A stretch of 36,787 bases of DNA from Prauserella cavernicola (lineage in GTDB: Bacteria; Actinomycetota; Actinomycetes; Mycobacteriales; Pseudonocardiaceae), in the NCBI RefSeq assembly GCF_016595675.1, contig NZ_JAENJH010000001.1, positions 1,078,252 through 1,115,038 on the forward strand, in the 5' to 3' direction. The notes under the pieces are model-generated. The model had not been told where the DNA came from. It did not search any database and saw only the letters and a program-made list of their open reading frames with translations. Below are positions 13,801 through 23,809 of the stretch, piece after piece. Position 1 is the stretch's first letter; every line of letters begins with the position of its first letter. A program made the translations under genes and the position numbers.

Positions 13801-16800
13801 CAGCGGCAGGTACGCGGCACCGCAGCGCAGCACCGCGAGCGTGGCCACGACCAGCTCCGCACAGCGCGGCAGAGCCAGCGCCACGACCGTCTCCGGTCCC
13901 GCTCCCGCCGCCGCGAGCCGCCGGGCGAGCGCGTCGGCCCTGGCATCCAGCTCCGCGTAGGTCAGCCGCGTGCCATCCCGCACGAGCGCCACGGCGCCGG
14001 GTGTGCGCGCGGCCTGATCGCGGAACAGCTCGTCGGGCGCCCGGCGAGATCCGGCGGCGCCGGTGGCGTTGCGCTCGGCGAGCCGGGCGAGCTCGGGTTC
14101 GCCGAGCAGCTGCACCGCACCGATCCCGCGCTCCGGATCGTCCACAACGGACTCCAGAAACCGGGTGAGGAACTCGCCGAGCCGCGCGGCGCCGTCCGCG
14201 GTGAACAGCGTGGTGCGGTAGTTGATCGTGACGTCGAGCCGGTCGCCGGTGCCGGCGAACACCAGCGTCAGGTCGAACTTCGCCGTCGGGGTGCGCAGCG
14301 GGGCCGCCTCGGCGGTGAGCTGCCCCCAGTGCGGTGCGACGACCTCGTCGCGGTGCACGAGAAGTACGCGCGGCACGGCCGCGGCGGGGTCGGCCCTGCG
14401 CAGGCCGAGCGCGTCGACCAGTTGGTCCAGCGGCACGTCCTGGTGAGCGTAGGCCTCCAGGTCGGTGTCGCGCACGCGGCCCAGCAGCTCGGTGAACGCC
14501 GGGTTCCCGGTGACGTCGGTGCGCAGCACGAGCGTGTTGACGAAGAAGCCGACGAGCTCGTCGAGCGCCGCGTCCGACCGGCCCGCCGTCACCGTGCCCA
14601 GCGGCAGGTCCGTCCCCGCGCCGAGCCTGCTGAGCACCGCGGCGGTCGCGGCTCGCAGCACCATGAACGGGGTGGTGCCGGTCGCCGAGGCGAGCCGCCG
14701 CACGCCCCTCGCGACGGCAGGGCTCAGCCGGAGATCGTGGTAGGCGCCCTCGCTCGGATCGCCGTCGGTCGGCGCCGCGAACGGGAGGTCGTGCTCCACC
14801 GGGAGCTCGTCGAGCCGTTCGGCCCAGTACGCGGTCTGCTCGGCGAGCGGGCTCGCCGGGTCGGCGGGGTCGCCGAGCACCTCGTGGTGCCACGTCGTGT
14901 AGTCGGCGTACTGCACGGGCAGCGGTTCCCAGTCCGGCGCGGTGCCCTCGGCCCGGGCGCCGTAGGCACGGGCGAGGTCGCCGAGCAACGGCCCCATCGA
15001 CCACTCGTCGCACGCGATGTGGTGTGCCAGCAGCAGCACCGTGTGCTCATCGGGTCCGGTGTGCCACAGTCCCACCCGCAGCGGCGGCTCGGACTCCAGG
15101 TCGAATCGGTAGGCCGCGGCCTGGTCGAGCCCGTCCTCAGCGCCGTGGACGTGGACGCATCCGGCGAGCCGCGCGTCGTCGGCTGGCAGCACGTGCTGAC
15201 CGGGAGTCCCGTCCCGCACCGGGTACAGCGTGCGCAGCACCTCGTGCCTGGTGAGCACATCGGTCACGGCCGCGCGCAGCGTCCCGGTGTCGAGCCGGCC
15301 GCGCAGGTTCACCGCCACCGCGACGTTGTAGGTCGCACCGCCGTCGAGCCGGTCGGCGAGCCACAACCGGTGCTGCGCCGGCGACAACGGCAGTGGGTCC
15401 GGCCGGGGCCCCGGCCGGGGCCCGGTCCGCGCGGCGGTACCCGCCGACGCGCTGAGCCCGCGCACGGTGGGTGACGTGAACACGTCCCGCAGCGTCAGTT
15501 CGAGGCCCAGTTCGGCTCGGGCGCGCGTGAGCAGCCGCGTAGCGAGCAACGAATGCCCGCCGAGGGCGAAGAAGTCGTCGTCGATGCCCGTCTCGGGCAG
15601 CCCGAGCACGTCGGCGAACAAGCGGCACAGCGACGCCTCCGCCGGGGTCCTCGGCGCAGTGCCTCCGACGAGGGAGGAACGGTCGGGCGCGGGCAGCGCG
15701 CGGCGGTCCACCTTCTGGTTGGGCAGCAACGGAAGCGCGTCGAGGACGACGAACGCCGAGGGCACCTCGTGGGCGGGCAGCGTCGCGGTGGCCCGGTGCC
15801 GCAGCGCGCCAGGGTCGACGTCTCGTCCTGGCGCGGGCACCACGTAACAGACCAGCTGCGTGGCGGAGTGGTCGGAACCGTCGCTGTCGAGTGCGACCGC
15901 CACCGCCTCGGCCACCGCGGGATCGGCCAGCACCGCGGCCTCGATCTCGGCGGGCTCCACCCGGAAGCCGCGGATCTTCACCTGGTCGTCGATCCGGCCG
16001 AACATCTCGATCTGGTCGTCGGCCGTCCAGCGCACCAGGTCACCGGTGCGGTACAGGCGCGCACCCGGCTCGCCGAACGGGTCGGCGACGAACCGGCCCG
16101 AGGTCAGGTCCGGCCTGCCGAGGTAGCCGCGCGCGAGCCCGGCGCCCCCGAGGTACAGCTCCCCCGCGACGCCCGGTGGCACGGGCCGCAGCGCCGCGTC
16201 GAGGACGTAGGCCGTCTTGTCGACGTCGGGGCGGCCGATCGCGACGGTGCCCTGGGTGAAGCCGCGCGGGCACGTCCACAGGGTCGAGTTCACCGTGGAC
16301 TCGGTTGGCCCGTAGGCGTTGAACATCGGGTGGTCCGGCGACCAGCGCGCGAACAACGTCGGCGGGCAGTGATCGGCGCCGACGATCACCGTCATTCCGG
16401 ACGGCAGGCTGTCCTCGGGCACAGTGGCGAGCGCCGAGGGCGGCACGTCGATGTGGGTGAGCCGGTGGCGCGTCACGAACTCCGCGAGCGCGGGCCCGAG
16501 CCGTTGCTCGGCGGGCACCACCGCGAGCGCGCCGCCGGAGAACAGGCTCATCGCCAGTTCCGAGAACATCATGTCGAAGCTCGGCGACGCGAACTGCAGG
16601 TGCCGCGTGCCCGGCCCGGCCGTGACCGTGCTGTCCCAGGTCTCGATCAGCCCGGCGAGCCCCTCGTGGGTGGAGACCACGGCCTTGGGCGTTCCGGTGG
16701 ATCCGGACGTGTAGATCAGATACGCCGCGTGGGCGGGTCGCAGAGGCCCGCACCGATCGGCATCGGTGGGGTCCGTGTCCGGCCGATCCGCCAGGGTGCG

Positions 16801-19800
16801 CTCGTCGTCGAGCAGCAGCCGAGGCACCCCCTCCGGGGCGTGCGCGGCACTGGCCCGGTCGGTGATCACCAGTACCGGCCGGGCATCCGAGAGCACAAAG
16901 GACACTCGTTCGGCCGGGTAGTCCGGGTCCACCGGCAGGTACACCGCGCCCGCCTTGAGTACGGCCAGCAGGCTCACCACGACCTCGGCCGAGCGCGGCA
17001 GCAGTACGGCCACGGGTTGTTCGGGCCCGGCGCCATGAGCGATCAGCGCGTGCGCGAGCCGGTTGGCGTGTGCGTTGAGCTCGCCGTAGGTCAGTTCCCC
17101 GGCGTCGGTGAGCAACGCGGGCGCGGCGGAATCGCGCGCGACCTGGCGTTCGAAGAGCACCGGCGCGGTCTCGGGTTCGAGTCGCAGGTGCCTGCCGCGT
17201 CCCCTGCTCAGTTCACCGTCCAGTTCGGACCGCGAGAGCACCTCGATCGCCGACAACCGACGGTGCGCGTCGGTGGCGGCCGCCTCCAGCAGCGCCACGA
17301 ACCACCTGGCGATCCGCTCCATCGTCGCGTGCTCGAACAGCTCCGTGCTGAACTCGATCTCGCCGTGCAGACCGGATTCACCCGCGCGCTCGGTCAGTGC
17401 GAAGGCCAGATCGAACTTCGCCGTGCCGGTGCGGATCAGCTCGCGGCGCGGCGTCAGGTCCCCGAATCCCGCGACGCCCGCGTCCTCGGTGCGCAGGTCC
17501 AGCATCACCTGGAACAGCGGGTGCCTGGCGCTCGCGCGCACCGGGTTCAGCGCCTCCACCAGGCGCGCGAACGGCAGGTCCTGGTTGGCCAGCGCTGCCA
17601 AGTCGGTGTCGCGGACCCGGCCGAGCAGCTCGGCGAACGTCGGGTTGCCGGAGGTGTCCGTGCGCAGCACCAGTGGGTTGACGAAGAACCCGACCACCGT
17701 GTCGAGTGCGGCGTCGGTGCGTCCGGCCGAGGGCACGCCGATCGGCAGGTCCTCACCCGCGCCGAGTCGCGTGAGCACCGCGGCCAGCGCGGCGTGCAGC
17801 ACCATGAACAGGCTCACGCCCTCGTCCGCGGCCAGCGCGCGGAGCCGGTCGTGCAGATCGGCGGGGACGGTGAACGCCAGCGCGTCGCCCTCGCCGGTGG
17901 GATGTGCGGGCCGCGCGTGGTCGGCCGGCAGGGCCAGCTCCTCGGGCAATCCCGCGAGCCGGTCGCGCCAGTACGCGAGCTGCCTGCCGCCGACGCTGTC
18001 GTCGTGGGCCGGGTCGCCGAGCAGCCGCGCCTGCCACACCGAGGCATCGGCGTAGCCGGGACCGGCCTGCTCCCAGTCGGGTGCCCTGCCCTCGCTACGC
18101 GCCGTGTAGGCGTGCGCGAGGTCCGCGGTGAGCAGGTCGAGCGACCACTCGTCGGCGACGATGTGGTGCAGCAGCACCAGCAGCGCGCGCTCGCCTCGAT
18201 ACCACTCGAACAGCACCGGCGGCGCCGAGACGAGGTCGAACGCGTGCCGGACGCGAGCCTCCGGCGACCCGTCCGCGAGCGTGAGTTCCGGCCACCGCTC
18301 CGGATCGGCCAGTACCACCTGCCTGGCGGAGGCCACCTCGCCGTCCCCCTCGGCAACGACGGTGCGCAGGCCAGCGTGCCTGGCGACGACGTCGCGCACG
18401 GCCTCGGCGAGCACGTCGGCGCCGGGATCGCGGTCGAAGCGCAGCACCAGCGGCACGTTGTAGGCGGGGCTGGGGCCTGACATGCGATGCAGGAACCACA
18501 GTTGCCGTTGCGCGAACGACAACGGCACGGGCCCGTCCCCCGCCTCGCCACGCTCGGGCGACGGCCGGGTGGGAGAGCCGGAGCCGAGTACGCGGGCGAG
18601 CCCCGCAGGCGTCGGCGTGTCGAACACCTGGCGCACGGCGATCTCGGCGCCCAGCACGGCTCGTACGCGGGCCACCAGGCGCATCGCCGACAACGAATGC
18701 CCGCCGAGCGCGAACAGGTCGTCGCGCACACCGACGCCGGACCTGCCGAGCACCTCGGCGAACACCCGGCACAGCACCTGCTCCTCCGGCGTCGCGCCCC
18801 TGTCCGGCGAACCGTCCGCGCCGAAGGACGGCGCGGGCAGAGCCGCTCGGTCGATCTTGCCGTTGGGTGTGGACGGAAACTCGTCGAGCACCAGCAGCGC
18901 CGAAGGAACGAGGTAGCCAGGCAGCACGTCGCCGAGCGCGCCCTTGAGCGTCGCGGGGTCCAGCGTCGCACCCGTTCCGGGCACCACGTAGCCCACCAGC
19001 GCGCCGTCGGTCGCCACCACGACAGCGCGGGAGACGCCGGGCTGTGCGAGCAGCGCCGCCTCGACCTCGCCCGGCTCGATCCGGAACCCCCGCACCTTTA
19101 CCTGGTGATCGGCCCGGCCGAGCACCTCGACGACACCGTCCGGCCTGCGCCGCGCGAGGTCACCGGTGCGGTACAGCACCGCACCCGCGGGGCCCGACGG
19201 GTCGGCGACGAACCGGGTGGCGGTGAGGCCCGCGCGGTGCAGGTAACCCTGCGCGACCCCGGCTCCGGCGAGGTAGAGCTCGCCGGAGGCGGCCTCGTGC
19301 AGCGCGCGGTCGAGCACCCGCAGCCGCGTGTTCAGCACCCCGCGTCCGACCGGCGGGTCCTGGCCCTTATCGTCCGGTCCGAGATGCCACACGGCCGACC
19401 AGATCGTGGTCTCGGTCGGTCCGTACAGGTTCGTCACGCTCGCGCCCGCGGCACGCAGCCGGGTAGCGAGCGCGTCCGGCAACCGCTCCCCGCCGACGAA
19501 TGCCCGCACGCCGCGCAGTGCCTCCGGATCGTGGTCCACCAGCGCGGTCCACAGCGACGGCGTTGCCTGGACGACGCCGGAACCGCTGTCGCGCAACAGG
19601 GTCGTCAACACAGCCGGGTCCCTGGTCTGGTCCCGGTCTGCGAGCACCACCGTCGCCCCGCTCGTCAAGGGCAGGAACAGCTCGAGCGCCGCGATGTCGA
19701 AGCCCACGGTGGTGACGGCGAGCAGCCGCTCCCCCGGCCGCACCGGCACCTCGGCCGACATGGCGTGCAGGAAGTTCACGAGGTTCGCCGACGACACCAC

Positions 19801-21624
19801 CACGCCCTTGGGGCGCCCGGTGGAGCCGGAGGTGTAGATGACGTAGGCCGCCGCGTCGGCGTGCGGCACCCGCGTGGGGAACGGCTCGACGGCACCCGGG
19901 CGCTCCGGCGGCGTGAGCGACAGGGTCCCCGCGGGGACGGTCAGGTCCGTCGGGACCGCGGTGACGAGCACCGCCGGGCGCGCGTCGGCGAGCATCGTCT
20001 CCAGGCGCGCACGCGGGAAGTCGGGGTCCAGTGGCAGATAGGCGGCACCGGTCTTGGCCACGCCGAGCAGGGTCGCCACGAGATCCGCCGAGCGCGGCAG
20101 CAACACCGCGACGAGACCGCCCTCGCCGACGCCGAGGGCGGCGAGTTCGCGCGCCGTCGCATCCGCCCGCGCATCCAGCTCGGCGAAGGTCAGCTCCCCG
20201 CCATCGGCGACCAGTGCCACCGCGTCGGGAGTCGCCGCGGCCTGCCGCGCGAACATCGCGCCCAGTCCGTCGGCGGGCACGTCGGCGGCAGGGCCGTCCG
20301 AGTCCTGCGGGCGCGGGGCGCGCGATCCGTTGTCCAGCACACCGAGCGGGGTGTCCGGGCCACGCTCGACAAGCTGACCGAGCAGCCGGGTGAAGCCCGT
20401 CAGGTGCGCGGCCAGCTCGCGCTCGTCGTAGACGTCGGGGTTGCCGTCGAGCTGCAGCAGCAGCGTGTCGTCCGGGGCCTTGCTGACCGTCAGCGCGACG
20501 TCCTCGACCGCGCCAGCCGCCAGGTAGTGCGCCCGGCCCTGGCACGCGCCGAACCGCAGCGGCGCGTCGAACGGCTTGAGGTTGACCCACGGCCCCACCA
20601 GCCGCCTGCCATCACCGAGCAACCGCAGGTCGCGCCGGATGTCCTCACCGCGGTAGCGCTGGTGCCGCCGCGTGGCACGCAGCTCGGCCCGCACGGCATC
20701 GGTCAGTTCTGCGATCGTGGTCCACGGGCTGGTGGCCAGCCGCAGCGGCAGCACGTTGACGGTGCTCGCGGGCACCCGCGCGGCGACGGAGCCGAACCGG
20801 CCCATCACCGGCAGCCCGAGCACCACCTCGTCCGCTCCGCTCACCCGGTGCAGCCAGGCCGCGGCCGCGGCGACGAGCAACTCGGTCCAGCCGCCGCGTG
20901 GCGCACGCTCGGCGAGTGCCCGGCCCACCTCGGGACCGAGCCGGTCCTCGACGCGGTGGATCGTGTGCGCGGGCGGCGCGGTGCGCTCGCGCAGGGACGC
21001 GACCTCGTCCAGCCCGGCCAGCCGGTCCGTCCACACCCGACGGTCGCGGTCGAGCTCGGCCGACTCGGCGTAGGCGGTGTCCTCGTCGACCAGTTCGGCC
21101 AGCGGCGCGAACGGTGAGTCCCCCGGCGACTCACCGTTCACCAGTGCCGTGTAGACGTCGGACACCCGCGCCGCCACCATCGCGAAGCCGTAGGCGTCGA
21201 GCAGGATGTGGTGGAACCGCTGGAACCACAGGTGCCGGTCGTCACCGACCCGCAACAGCGCCTGGGTGACCAGCCGATCGCCGGTGAGCTCGGCCGGGGT
21301 CGCGACGTCGGCGCGCATCCACGCCAGCGCCGCCGCCTCCGGATCGGTCCGGTCCCGCAGGTCGAGCACCACCAGCGGACGCCCCGTGAGCGCCCGGGGT
21401 GTCTGCCGTGGCCGTCCGTCCGGCCCAGTGGTGAACTCAGCACGCAGCCCGTCGGCCTCCTGCAACACCCGCGTCACCGCGTCGGCGAAGGCATCCCGGT
21501 CGAGCTCGCCCTGGATGTCCACGTACTCCGCGGTGTTGTACGTCGGGTTGCCCTCGTCCACGTGCTGCGCCCGCCAGATGCCGGACTGGGCTCGGGTCAG
21601 GTTGATCACGGACTGGTCCCCCAC
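3256..21624 (-). CDS. Giant non-ribosomal peptide synthetase, five modules (C-A-T)x3 then (C-A-T-E)x2
   Basis: A 6122-residue assembly-line enzyme. Active-site motifs seen along the protein: C1 HHILLDAYG (about 138); A1 [11 protein letters not shown] (596), T1 GGHSL (972); C2 HHIVADEWS (1152), A2 (1636), T2 (2018); C3 HHIACDEWS (2200), A3 (2670), T3 (3048); C4 HHIVADEWS (3235), A4 (3719), T4 GGDSI (4099), E1 [10 protein letters not shown] (4281); C5 HHLVTDGWS (4757), A5 (5203), T5 GGDSI (5591), E2 [10 protein letters not shown] (5771). Both E domains carry [13 protein letters not shown] and FNYLGR. The carriers before E have GGDSI rather than GGHSL, as expected. Every A domain keeps the A10 lysine. 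The C-terminal tail after E2 ([15 protein letters not shown]) looks like a donor COM segment. The chosen start is GTG at 21624, with only a weak ribosome site; GTG five codons further in (VINLTRAQ) is an alternative. Co-transcription with mbtH-like and oxidase genes under an iron box suggests a siderophore. Confidence 0.97.
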   Translation of the reverse strand: MGDQSVINLTRAQSGIWRAQHVDEGNPTYNTAEYVDIQGELDRDAFADAVTRVLQEADGLRAEFTTGPDGRPRQTPRALTGRPLVVLDLRDRTDPEAAALAWMRADVATPAELTGDRLVTQALLRVGDDRHLWFQRFHHILLDAYGFAMVAARVSDVYTALVNGESPGDSPFAPLAELVDEDTAYAESAELDRDRRVWTDRLAGLDEVASLRERTAPPAHTIHRVEDRLGPEVGRALAERAPRGGWTELLVAAAAAWLHRVSGADEVVLGLPVMGRFGSVAARVPASTVNVLPLRLATSPWTTIAELTDAVRAELRATRRHQRYRGEDIRRDLRLLGDGRRLVGPWVNLKPFDAPLRFGACQGRAHYLAAGAVEDVALTVSKAPDDTLLLQLDGNPDVYDERELAAHLTGFTRLLGQLVERGPDTPLGVLDNGSRAPRPQDSDGPAADVPADGLGAMFARQAAATPDAVALVADGGELTFAELDARADATARELAALGVGEGGLVAVLLPRSADLVATLLGVAKTGAAYLPLDPDFPRARLETMLADARPAVLVTAVPTDLTVPAGTLSLTPPERPGAVEPFPTRVPHADAAAYVIYTSGSTGRPKGVVVSSANLVNFLHAMSAEVPVRPGERLLAVTTVGFDIAALELFLPLTSGATVVLADRDQTRDPAVLTTLLRDSGSGVVQATPSLWTALVDHDPEALRGVRAFVGGERLPDALATRLRAAGASVTNLYGPTETTIWSAVWHLGPDDKGQDPPVGRGVLNTRLRVLDRALHEAASGELYLAGAGVAQGYLHRAGLTATRFVADPSGPAGAVLYRTGDLARRRPDGVVEVLGRADHQVKVRGFRIEPGEVEAALLAQPGVSRAVVVATDGALVGYVVPGTGATLDPATLKGALGDVLPGYLVPSALLVLDEFPSTPNGKIDRAALPAPSFGADGSPDRGATPEEQVLCRVFAEVLGRSGVGVRDDLFALGGHSLSAMRLVARVRAVLGAEIAVRQVFDTPTPAGLARVLGSGSPTRPSPERGEAGDGPVPLSFAQRQLWFLHRMSGPSPAYNVPLVLRFDRDPGADVLAEAVRDVVARHAGLRTVVAEGDGEVASARQVVLADPERWPELTLADGSPEARVRHAFDLVSAPPVLFEWYRGERALLVLLHHIVADEWSLDLLTADLAHAYTARSEGRAPDWEQAGPGYADASVWQARLLGDPAHDDSVGGRQLAYWRDRLAGLPEELALPADHARPAHPTGEGDALAFTVPADLHDRLRALAADEGVSLFMVLHAALAAVLTRLGAGEDLPIGVPSAGRTDAALDTVVGFFVNPLVLRTDTSGNPTFAELLGRVRDTDLAALANQDLPFARLVEALNPVRASARHPLFQVMLDLRTEDAGVAGFGDLTPRRELIRTGTAKFDLAFALTERAGESGLHGEIEFSTELFEHATMERIARWFVALLEAAATDAHRRLSAIEVLSRSELDGELSRGRGRHLRLEPETAPVLFERQVARDSAAPALLTDAGELTYGELNAHANRLAHALIAHGAGPEQPVAVLLPRSAEVVVSLLAVLKAGAVYLPVDPDYPAERVSFVLSDARPVLVITDRASAAHAPEGVPRLLLDDERTLADRPDTDPTDADRCGPLRPAHAAYLIYTSGSTGTPKAVVSTHEGLAGLIETWDSTVTAGPGTRHLQFASPSFDMMFSELAMSLFSGGALAVVPAEQRLGPALAEFVTRHRLTHIDVPPSALATVPEDSLPSGMTVIVGADHCPPTLFARWSPDHPMFNAYGPTESTVNSTLWTCPRGFTQGTVAIGRPDVDKTAYVLDAALRPVPPGVAGELYLGGAGLARGYLGRPDLTSGRFVADPFGEPGARLYRTGDLVRWTADDQIEMFGRIDDQVKIRGFRVEPAEIEAAVLADPAVAEAVAVALDSDGSDHSATQLVCYVVPAPGRDVDPGALRHRATATLPAHEVPSAFVVLDALPLLPNQKVDRRALPAPDRSSLVGGTAPRTPAEASLCRLFADVLGLPETGIDDDFFALGGHSLLATRLLTRARAELGLELTLRDVFTSPTVRGLSASAGTAARTGPRPGPRPDPLPLSPAQHRLWLADRLDGGATYNVAVAVNLRGRLDTGTLRAAVTDVLTRHEVLRTLYPVRDGTPGQHVLPADDARLAGCVHVHGAEDGLDQAAAYRFDLESEPPLRVGLWHTGPDEHTVLLLAHHIACDEWSMGPLLGDLARAYGARAEGTAPDWEPLPVQYADYTTWHHEVLGDPADPASPLAEQTAYWAERLDELPVEHDLPFAAPTDGDPSEGAYHDLRLSPAVARGVRRLASATGTTPFMVLRAATAAVLSRLGAGTDLPLGTVTAGRSDAALDELVGFFVNTLVLRTDVTGNPAFTELLGRVRDTDLEAYAHQDVPLDQLVDALGLRRADPAAAVPRVLLVHRDEVVAPHWGQLTAEAAPLRTPTAKFDLTLVFAGTGDRLDVTINYRTTLFTADGAARLGEFLTRFLESVVDDPERGIGAVQLLGEPELARLAERNATGAAGSRRAPDELFRDQAARTPGAVALVRDGTRLTYAELDARADALARRLAAAGAGPETVVALALPRCAELVVATLAVLRCGAAYLPLQPDQPATRTAELLRQSAAALVLARSGEAPPAGDLPVLAVDEDVRPPEVALPDADPARLAYVMFTSGSTGVPKGVAVTGADITALATDSRFRGGAHERVLLHSPYSFDAATYELWVPLLSGGQVVLAPEGRLDTATLGTLLSEYGVTALWLTAGLFSVVAEESPETLRGVREVWTGGDVVPPPAVRRVLTAAPGITVVNGYGPTETTTFATAHAMAAGERPATVTPIGRPLDGMRAHVLDAALRPVPDGVAGELYLAGAGLARGYLGRPGLTAERFVADPFGEPGERCYRTGDLARRRADGALEFAGRADSQVKIRGFRIEPGEVEAALAGHPDVTAAVVLARPDHAGQPRLLAYVTGTAGEDVLAAHARSVLPPQLVPSAIVALAAFPLTRNGKLDRAALPEPATGPARRTAPRTEREELLCGLFAELLGTAEVGVDEDFFASGGHSLLAIRLVSRLRALLGAEVSVRTVFEAPTVAALARRLGVQGRGRPALERRPRPERTPLSFAQQRLWFLHQLEGRTPAYNVPVVLRLSGTLEREALHAALRDVLARHESLRTTFPDDDGVPRQDVVAVESVELAVPEVRVAPEELADELEHAARRAVPLTDGIPVVATLFTTGEREHTLLLVAHHIVADEWSLRPLVDDLAAAYRARVAGDRPQWTALPVQYADYALWQRTALGDAADPGSELAGQVRYWRERLAGLPDELELPGARPRPDTPGYRGETAEFRVPPELAARLREFAHQHSSSVFMVCQSVVAALLAKLGAGDDVPLGTPVAGRDDDALADLIGFFVNTLVLRNDLTGDPSLTELTGRARRTVLEALDHADVPFEQLVDELRPQRSLSRHPLFQVLVSYQRRDGNPPDLPGLNAELDLVDTGTAKFDLTFAVVDDPERGVDAAVVADADLFADGTAAELARRWESLLAAMLAEPDAPLSRFDVLIGDERDLVLGGWAGDDGTVDTVDGAPLAALFEEIAARTPDAPAIHTATTVLSYGELNARANRLARLLVSRGARAERLVGIGLPRTPELLVAVLAVLKAGAAYLPLDPAYPARRLEFMVTDADPVLVLTTDAAALPEPVPVLRLDDADTAGFSADDLTDADRALPAHPDHPAYAIYTSGSTGVPKGVVVPQRAVARLAAWAEAELGPEVLRRLLASTSLNFDVSVFELFAPLLTGGSIELTSDLLEPARDPERGWAPSAVSGVPSVLDALLGTGDLSLDTGLVVPAGEALGAGLLRRIRDVLPGAAVVNAYGPTEATVYATAWRDHGGDHGVPPIGRPIGGTRVRVLDAGLVPVPPGVPGELYLGGARLARGYLGRSGLTADRFVADPFSGAGARMYRTGDRVRWRADGQLEFLGRADDQVKLRGFRIELGEVESVLRTAPGVGTCAVVVREDEGERRLVAYLVPARDTAPDQDAVRAHVAAALPEYMVPTSHVVLDALPLGATGKLERAALPAPERPASAYRAPASVAEVTLAGLIGDLLGLERVGLDDDFFALGGDSIVSIQLVSRARAAGLRVRPRDVFERPTVAALAAVAEHTPVARRADSGTGTVPPTPMSGWLAERGGDPRSFAQHAVVHTPAALDLPGLRRLVTALLNSHDALRATWDPEGGTLTVAPGPVPDVDALVRRVDATGTDLATLVAREHEAALAELDPERGHVARFVWLDRGERPGRLLAVIHHLVVDGVSWRILLSDLAAAWRSAEPAPVATSLRAWAESLSARDFSAELPYWRELLGVEAPLGRRALDPERDTVATTAHVWRELPTEATAALLTSVASAWHARLPEVLLSALALAVARWRGGDDPVRVAVEGHGREADDLDRTVGWFTSLYPVSLDLRGVDVGAALSATAETARAVDRVKQRLRGLPSGGTGFGVLRYLRREPELVAAPLPQLSFNYLGRIGAGSSGGDWTPAPEPGAGDGVPPSLAAAAVLDVNASTVDTPDGPKLTVRWTFPRDVLDTAEVERLADGWFAALGALSDAAASPELARRGPADFPLLAPTEGEAAELHAVVPANAEVWPLTPLQRGLLFHALFDGAENTENAELDVYTVQLALTLSGGVDAPRLRSAAQDVLDANPALRATFRQLDSGTAVQVIPARMPVAWAEADLTASGDAEAELAALLRADRARRFDLEHGPLLRFLLVRLGEHDHRLVLTSHHLVTDGWSNPLLVGELLSRYAGGPAPRRRPYQDYLAWLSEQDTGAAREAWADGLSGMDGPALLAPPDPTRVPVVPEEAELVLPERATAALTALARRCGVTLSTVLQTAWGLTLGRLTGTSDVVFGTVVSGRPPELTGVESMLGLFVNTVPVRVRAGERGTVADLLTRVHREQAALLEHHHLGLGDIQRATGGTELFDTLLVVENYPVDPAQGREAGGLSVGGVTGQDATHYPLSILAATDGPALRLLVKHRPDLVPAERASAIAASLRGVLEQLAADPDGPVHRVALAAEPERGGAEVAVPDTGLAGLFAEQVRLRPDDVALVAGTQRLSYAELDARARALAARLASHGAGAEHLVALLLPRTADYVTAVLAVSMTGAAFLPVDPDYPAERIELMLADARPSLVLTTVGSAAPPAGAPVLRVDEETTDVRHWPGPEPSTGDALAYVVYTSGSTGRPKGVAVSSGALANLVAAHRRTLFAPAVQRAGRDRLRVAHLASFSFDAALNPVLWMVAGHELWLADEQARRDPELLAKVFADETVDVFQATPSQVEPLLDTGMLEHNAHRPALVALGGEPVPQALWDRLAAAPDTTGVNLYGPAESTVDVLSAPIVAGTAPVLGGPVANMRVRLLDHGLRPVPDGAPGELYLEGPQLARGYLGRPGLTAERFVAAPGGTRRYRTGDLARRDEHGELEFLGRADRQVKIRGHRIEPGEIEAVLGAHPAVARCAVVPREDRPGARRLVGYVVAEPGADTGPGTLREYLAARLPGYLVPAVLTRIDELPLGPNGKLDTDRLPEPDLESQTGSAAPRDERERALAELYAELLRVPTAGVHDGFLELGGDSILAIQLVGRARSAGLRITPRQVFEHGTPAGLAAVAGSTRTAHGQDDPDGVGSLPLTPIMLRLLERGGPIGRFCQSMLVRLPTGADRERLTAALQAVLDRHDALRARLDTGSRPPLLRVESPTPGLAAELLDASQASTDLEASAAEQLERAADSLDPEAGRLARFVWLAPDHLLLVVHHLVVDGVSWRILLADLAAAWHALAQGSTPALEPVPTSLRRWAGLLSAEATASRRTGELGHWTETLRGTDPVRARRLDPRRDTVGAARGLVRRLSPERTRPLLDSVAPAFHAGVHEVLLAGLVLGLADLSGDAVLVEVEGHGRAELSGPSGETDLSRTVGWFTSAHPVRVELAGLDVTGARAGGPAAGDALKLVKETVRAVPGDALGYGLLRYLNPGTRLDRLPGPGITFNYLGRLDAGAPADAPWSPVSAGLGGTADPSLPLATGLTVNLSVVPGRDGPELAVHWVFAPGLWGADEVGALTERWFAALDGLAAHTADPDAGGHTPSDVPLVSLSQDQIEMLENNWRAR
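7810..12329 (-). other. NRPS module 4: C-A-T-E, substrate unassigned, D-configured
   Basis: C4 carries HHIVADEWS. The A domain has [14 protein letters not shown] around its A4 region, and the pocket reads D-V-F-S-V-A-A-V-Y-K, which I cannot match to a known code. The mostly uncharged lining suggests an apolar or small polar residue. T4 has GGDSI, and a complete E domain follows ([34 protein letters not shown]), so the residue is predicted to be epimerised to the D form. Confidence 0.6.
12330..15429 (-). other. NRPS module 3: C-A-T, A predicted Val
   Basis: C3 carries HHIACDEWS and T3 GGHSL. The A-domain pocket aligned by eye is D-A-Y-W-W-G-G-T-F-K, which fits the branched-chain family D-A-x-W-x-G-G-T-F-K known for valine. 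No epimerase follows, so an L-residue is expected. The linker before C3 contains a Pro-Arg-Gly repeat ([10 protein letters not shown]), encoded by a GC-rich palindrome at 15399-15418. Confidence 0.65.
15430..18579 (-). other. NRPS module 2: C-A-T, substrate possibly basic (Arg-like)
   Basis: C2 opens with [13 protein letters not shown] and carries HHIVADEWS; it follows a module without an epimerase, so it should be an LCL domain. The A-domain pocket aligned by eye reads D-M-S-D-I-G-A-V-N-K. The acidic residue in the fourth position with G and A in the sixth and seventh resembles arginine codes such as D-V-A-D-V-G-A-I-D-K, but four positions differ. The A10 motif is PNQK rather than PNGK, with the lysine kept. 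T2 carries FFALGGHSL. The substrate call is tentative; lysine or a modified basic amino acid is possible. Confidence 0.5.
18580..21624 (-). other. NRPS module 1: aryl-accepting C, A predicted Gly, T
   Basis: The C domain has features I associate with the first C domains of EntF and DhbF: an opening [12 protein letters not shown], then [25 protein letters not shown] and a later LDGNPDVYD. Such domains join an aryl acid on a separate carrier to the first amino acid. Its motif ends D-A-Y instead of D-G. The A-domain pocket, aligned by eye to GrsA, is D-I-L-Q-F-G-L-I-W-K; the standard glycine code differs only by Leu for Phe at the fifth position. Glycine is the best guess. The aryl carrier protein and aryl-acid genes are not in the window. 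Confidence 0.7.
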
Positions 21625-21648
21625 ACAGATCGTCAGCAGGACAGGAGC

Positions 21649-21671
21649 CCGGCGCGGCGGAGCCGCGCCGG
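21649..21671 (-). other. Intercistronic hairpin between oxidase and NRPS genes
   Basis: A perfect 10-bp inverted repeat, CCGGCGCGGC and GCCGCGCCGG, is separated by the three bases GGA. It fills part of the 65-bp gap between the oxidase stop and the NRPS start. No T-run follows on the transcribed strand, so it is not a standard intrinsic terminator. It could limit read-through, protect mRNA ends or act as a processing site. Confidence 0.6.
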
Positions 21672-21689
21672 TGCGTGGTCACGCGTGCG

Positions 21690-23714
21690 TCAGTGGTGAC
21701 CACCACCGCCGTGCGGGTCCATGCGCAGCACCGCGGACGGCATCACGACGAAGGGCCGCATCATGCCCATGTCCTCGTGCTCGTAGTTGTGGCAGTGATA
21801 GACGTAGCGGCCGTTGACGTTCGTGAAGTGCGGGGCGACCACGATCCGCTGCCCCGGCCACAGCTGCACGACGTCCTTCCAGCCCCGTTCCTCCGGAGGG
21901 ATCTCGTCGACCTCGACCCGCTTGATGGGCGTCACGGTGCCGCCGCCCCAGCTCTCGCCGTCCTCCAGCCGGAAGTACTGGAAGCCGCTGACGTCCCACT
22001 GCTCCCGCTCGATCACCTGGAACGCCGTGGCGTGCAGATGCATCGGGTGTGGGAACGCGCCCGCGGACGGTTCCAGGCTCAGGAAGGTCCACCGTTCCCA
22101 GGACTCGCCCTCCACGTAGTAGTTCACGACCTCGTTCGGCATCCTCGCGGTGCGCCGGTAGGTGACGACCTCGCCGCCGGGCTGTTCGATCTGGACGATC
22201 CCGTCGACGGGCAGCGGAGCGGACGGTGCCTCGGTGCGTTCCATCTCCCACATCTGACCGTCCGGAGGCGACACCGGCGTCACCATGACGAGACGCTCCG
22301 GGGTGTCCGCCAGCTGCTGCTCGGTGACCTTGGTGAAGGACTTCGAGAGCGTCCCCGGCACGGAGAACGAATCGCCGCGGCCGCGGTTGCCCACGCGGAA
22401 CTCCATGACGTAGGGCACCGGCGGGGTGGCGAACTCATTGGTGACGCGGATCTTGCGTCCGCGCACGGCGGAGAAGTCGACGAGCAGGTCGATCCGTTCC
22501 GCGGGCGTGATGATCAGATCACCGTCCACAGTGACCGGTGTGGGCAGCAGACCCGCGTCGGCGCCGATCTGCACGACCGAGCCCTCCGGCATCGGGTTGC
22601 CGTCCTCGTCGGCGAAGGAGAGGCTGTAGGGCCGCATGTTGGCCGCGTTGAGCAACCGGAATCGGTACCAGCGCGGCTCGACGTCGAGGTGTGGCCAGAT
22701 CACGCCGTTGACCACCGAGTAGGGCCCGGTGAACGGCCGGACGAGCCGGACGCCCTCGGGATTGGTCACGATCGTCTTGTAGAGCAGGCCACCGTTGAGC
22801 CTGCCCTCGGTGTCGGTGTCCAGATTGTGGTCCGAGAGCACGAGCGGAATCTCGTAGCGGCCCGACGGCAGGTCGAGCGCCTTCTCCTCGTCGTCGCGGA
22901 TCAGATACATCCCCGCCGTCAGTCCGGTGAGGACGTTCAGGTGCGTGATGTGCATCGCGTGGTCGTGGTACCACAGCGTCGCCGAGGGCTGGTCGTTCGC
23001 GTACTCCGAGATCTGCGAATCGCCCGGCAGCACGGCGTTCTCGGGCCAGCCGTCCTGTCCTCCCCCGGTCAGCGCGCCGTGCAGGTGGACGGCGACCCAC
23101 GGCGGCAGCGCGGCCACGTCGGCGCGCGGCTCGCCACCCTCCTTGCCGGGCCGGTCCCACTGGTACGGATCACTGCCGGTCTCGAACGGCAGCTCCACCA
23201 CGGGGAGCGGATACTCGCCACTGAGGTCGTTGGTCCACGTGACCCGCAGCCGCTGACCCCGGCGCACGTCGATCGTCGGGCCGGGATAGTGCCCGTCGTA
23301 GGCCCACATCCGCGTGCGGGGCAACTGCGAGTGCAGCCGCACCCAGGACGTCTTCATCTCGACGGTCGCGTGCGAGATTCCGCCGCTCTCGCGCAGCCGC
23401 ACCGTCGGCGGGATCGGCAGCGGGTCGCGAAACGGCTCCAGCTCCCGCACCGACGGTGCGATGTCGCCGCCCGGCCGGGCGGGCGCGGCGGCCGCCACCG
23501 GCCGGATCTCACCGTGTCCCCCGTGGCCGTGCGCGGCCACCGGCGTGACACCGGCGCCCTCGGCCACGGGCCCCCGGCCCGAGTAGGTGTAGGCGAGCGC
23601 ACCGAGCGCGGTCAGCGACACCGCGCCGCCGAAGAGCTCGCGGCGGCTCAGCCCGCGAACCTCACCGTCCGCCTCGTCGTTGGCGCGCTTGCCTTCTTCG
23701 GTGCTGTCGGGCAC
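21690..23714 (-). CDS. Exported multicopper oxidase, phenoxazinone-synthase (o-aminophenol oxidase) type
   Basis: A 674-residue copper enzyme that oxidises phenolic, aminophenol or metal substrates with O2. The four copper-ligand motifs are present: VHLHG (about 207), WYHDHAMHITH (246), HPMHLH (553) and YVYHCHNYEHEDMGMM (638). Blocks such as MWAYDGHYPGPTIDVRRGQ, LTGGGQDGWPENAV, LIRDDEE and LNGGLLYKT closely recall Streptomyces phenoxazinone synthase as I remember it, and both end in a Gly/His-rich tail. Unlike that enzyme, this one begins with a twin-arginine signal (SRRELFGG, arginines 24-25, hydrophobic 28-43), so it is probably exported folded with copper. The GTG start is preceded by GTGAGG. 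It sits between mbtH-like and NRPS genes in one operon. Possible roles are oxidation of a catechol siderophore, ferroxidase activity, copper protection, or peptide tailoring. Confidence 0.9.
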   Translation of the reverse strand: MPDSTEEGKRANDEADGEVRGLSRRELFGGAVSLTALGALAYTYSGRGPVAEGAGVTPVAAHGHGGHGEIRPVAAAAPARPGGDIAPSVRELEPFRDPLPIPPTVRLRESGGISHATVEMKTSWVRLHSQLPRTRMWAYDGHYPGPTIDVRRGQRLRVTWTNDLSGEYPLPVVELPFETGSDPYQWDRPGKEGGEPRADVAALPPWVAVHLHGALTGGGQDGWPENAVLPGDSQISEYANDQPSATLWYHDHAMHITHLNVLTGLTAGMYLIRDDEEKALDLPSGRYEIPLVLSDHNLDTDTEGRLNGGLLYKTIVTNPEGVRLVRPFTGPYSVVNGVIWPHLDVEPRWYRFRLLNAANMRPYSLSFADEDGNPMPEGSVVQIGADAGLLPTPVTVDGDLIITPAERIDLLVDFSAVRGRKIRVTNEFATPPVPYVMEFRVGNRGRGDSFSVPGTLSKSFTKVTEQQLADTPERLVMVTPVSPPDGQMWEMERTEAPSAPLPVDGIVQIEQPGGEVVTYRRTARMPNEVVNYYVEGESWERWTFLSLEPSAGAFPHPMHLHATAFQVIEREQWDVSGFQYFRLEDGESWGGGTVTPIKRVEVDEIPPEERGWKDVVQLWPGQRIVVAPHFTNVNGRYVYHCHNYEHEDMGMMRPFVVMPSAVLRMDPHGGGGHH

Positions 23715-23746
23715 GGCTACCTCACACTGTGGGCATGGTCAGGGAA

Positions 23747-23768
23747 CGGTTGCCCCCGAGGGCAACCG
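23747..23768 (-). other. Intercistronic hairpin between mbtH-like and oxidase genes
   Basis: A perfect 9-bp inverted repeat, CGGTTGCCC and GGGCAACCG, has a four-base loop (TCGG on the transcribed strand). It lies in the 95-bp gap between the two genes. The following transcribed bases are TTCCCT, not a T-run. It may attenuate or stabilise the transcript, matching the second hairpin before the NRPS gene. Confidence 0.6.
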
Positions 23769-23809
23769 CCTGCGGGCTCAGCGCCCGGGGGTTGGGGAGA
23801 GTTGGTCCG

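Noticed and set aside
15399-15418. Perfect 20-bp GC palindrome
   Set aside because: It lies inside an NRPS linker and is explained by a run of Pro, Arg and Gly codons; no regulatory context is seen.
258-18710. Recurring blocks around the codons for GGHSL and YTSGSTG, resembling dispersed repeats
   Set aside because: These are conserved carrier and adenylation core motifs of successive NRPS modules, not mobile repeats or CRISPR units.
611-21117. Very long open frames on the plus strand opposite the NRPS genes (for example 611-3613, 8383-15474, 15553-18480, 18487-21117)
   Set aside because: They are antisense to conserved NRPS domains and their products are low-complexity Arg/Gly/Pro/Val-rich sequences. 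Extreme third-position GC removes stop codons from the complementary frame.
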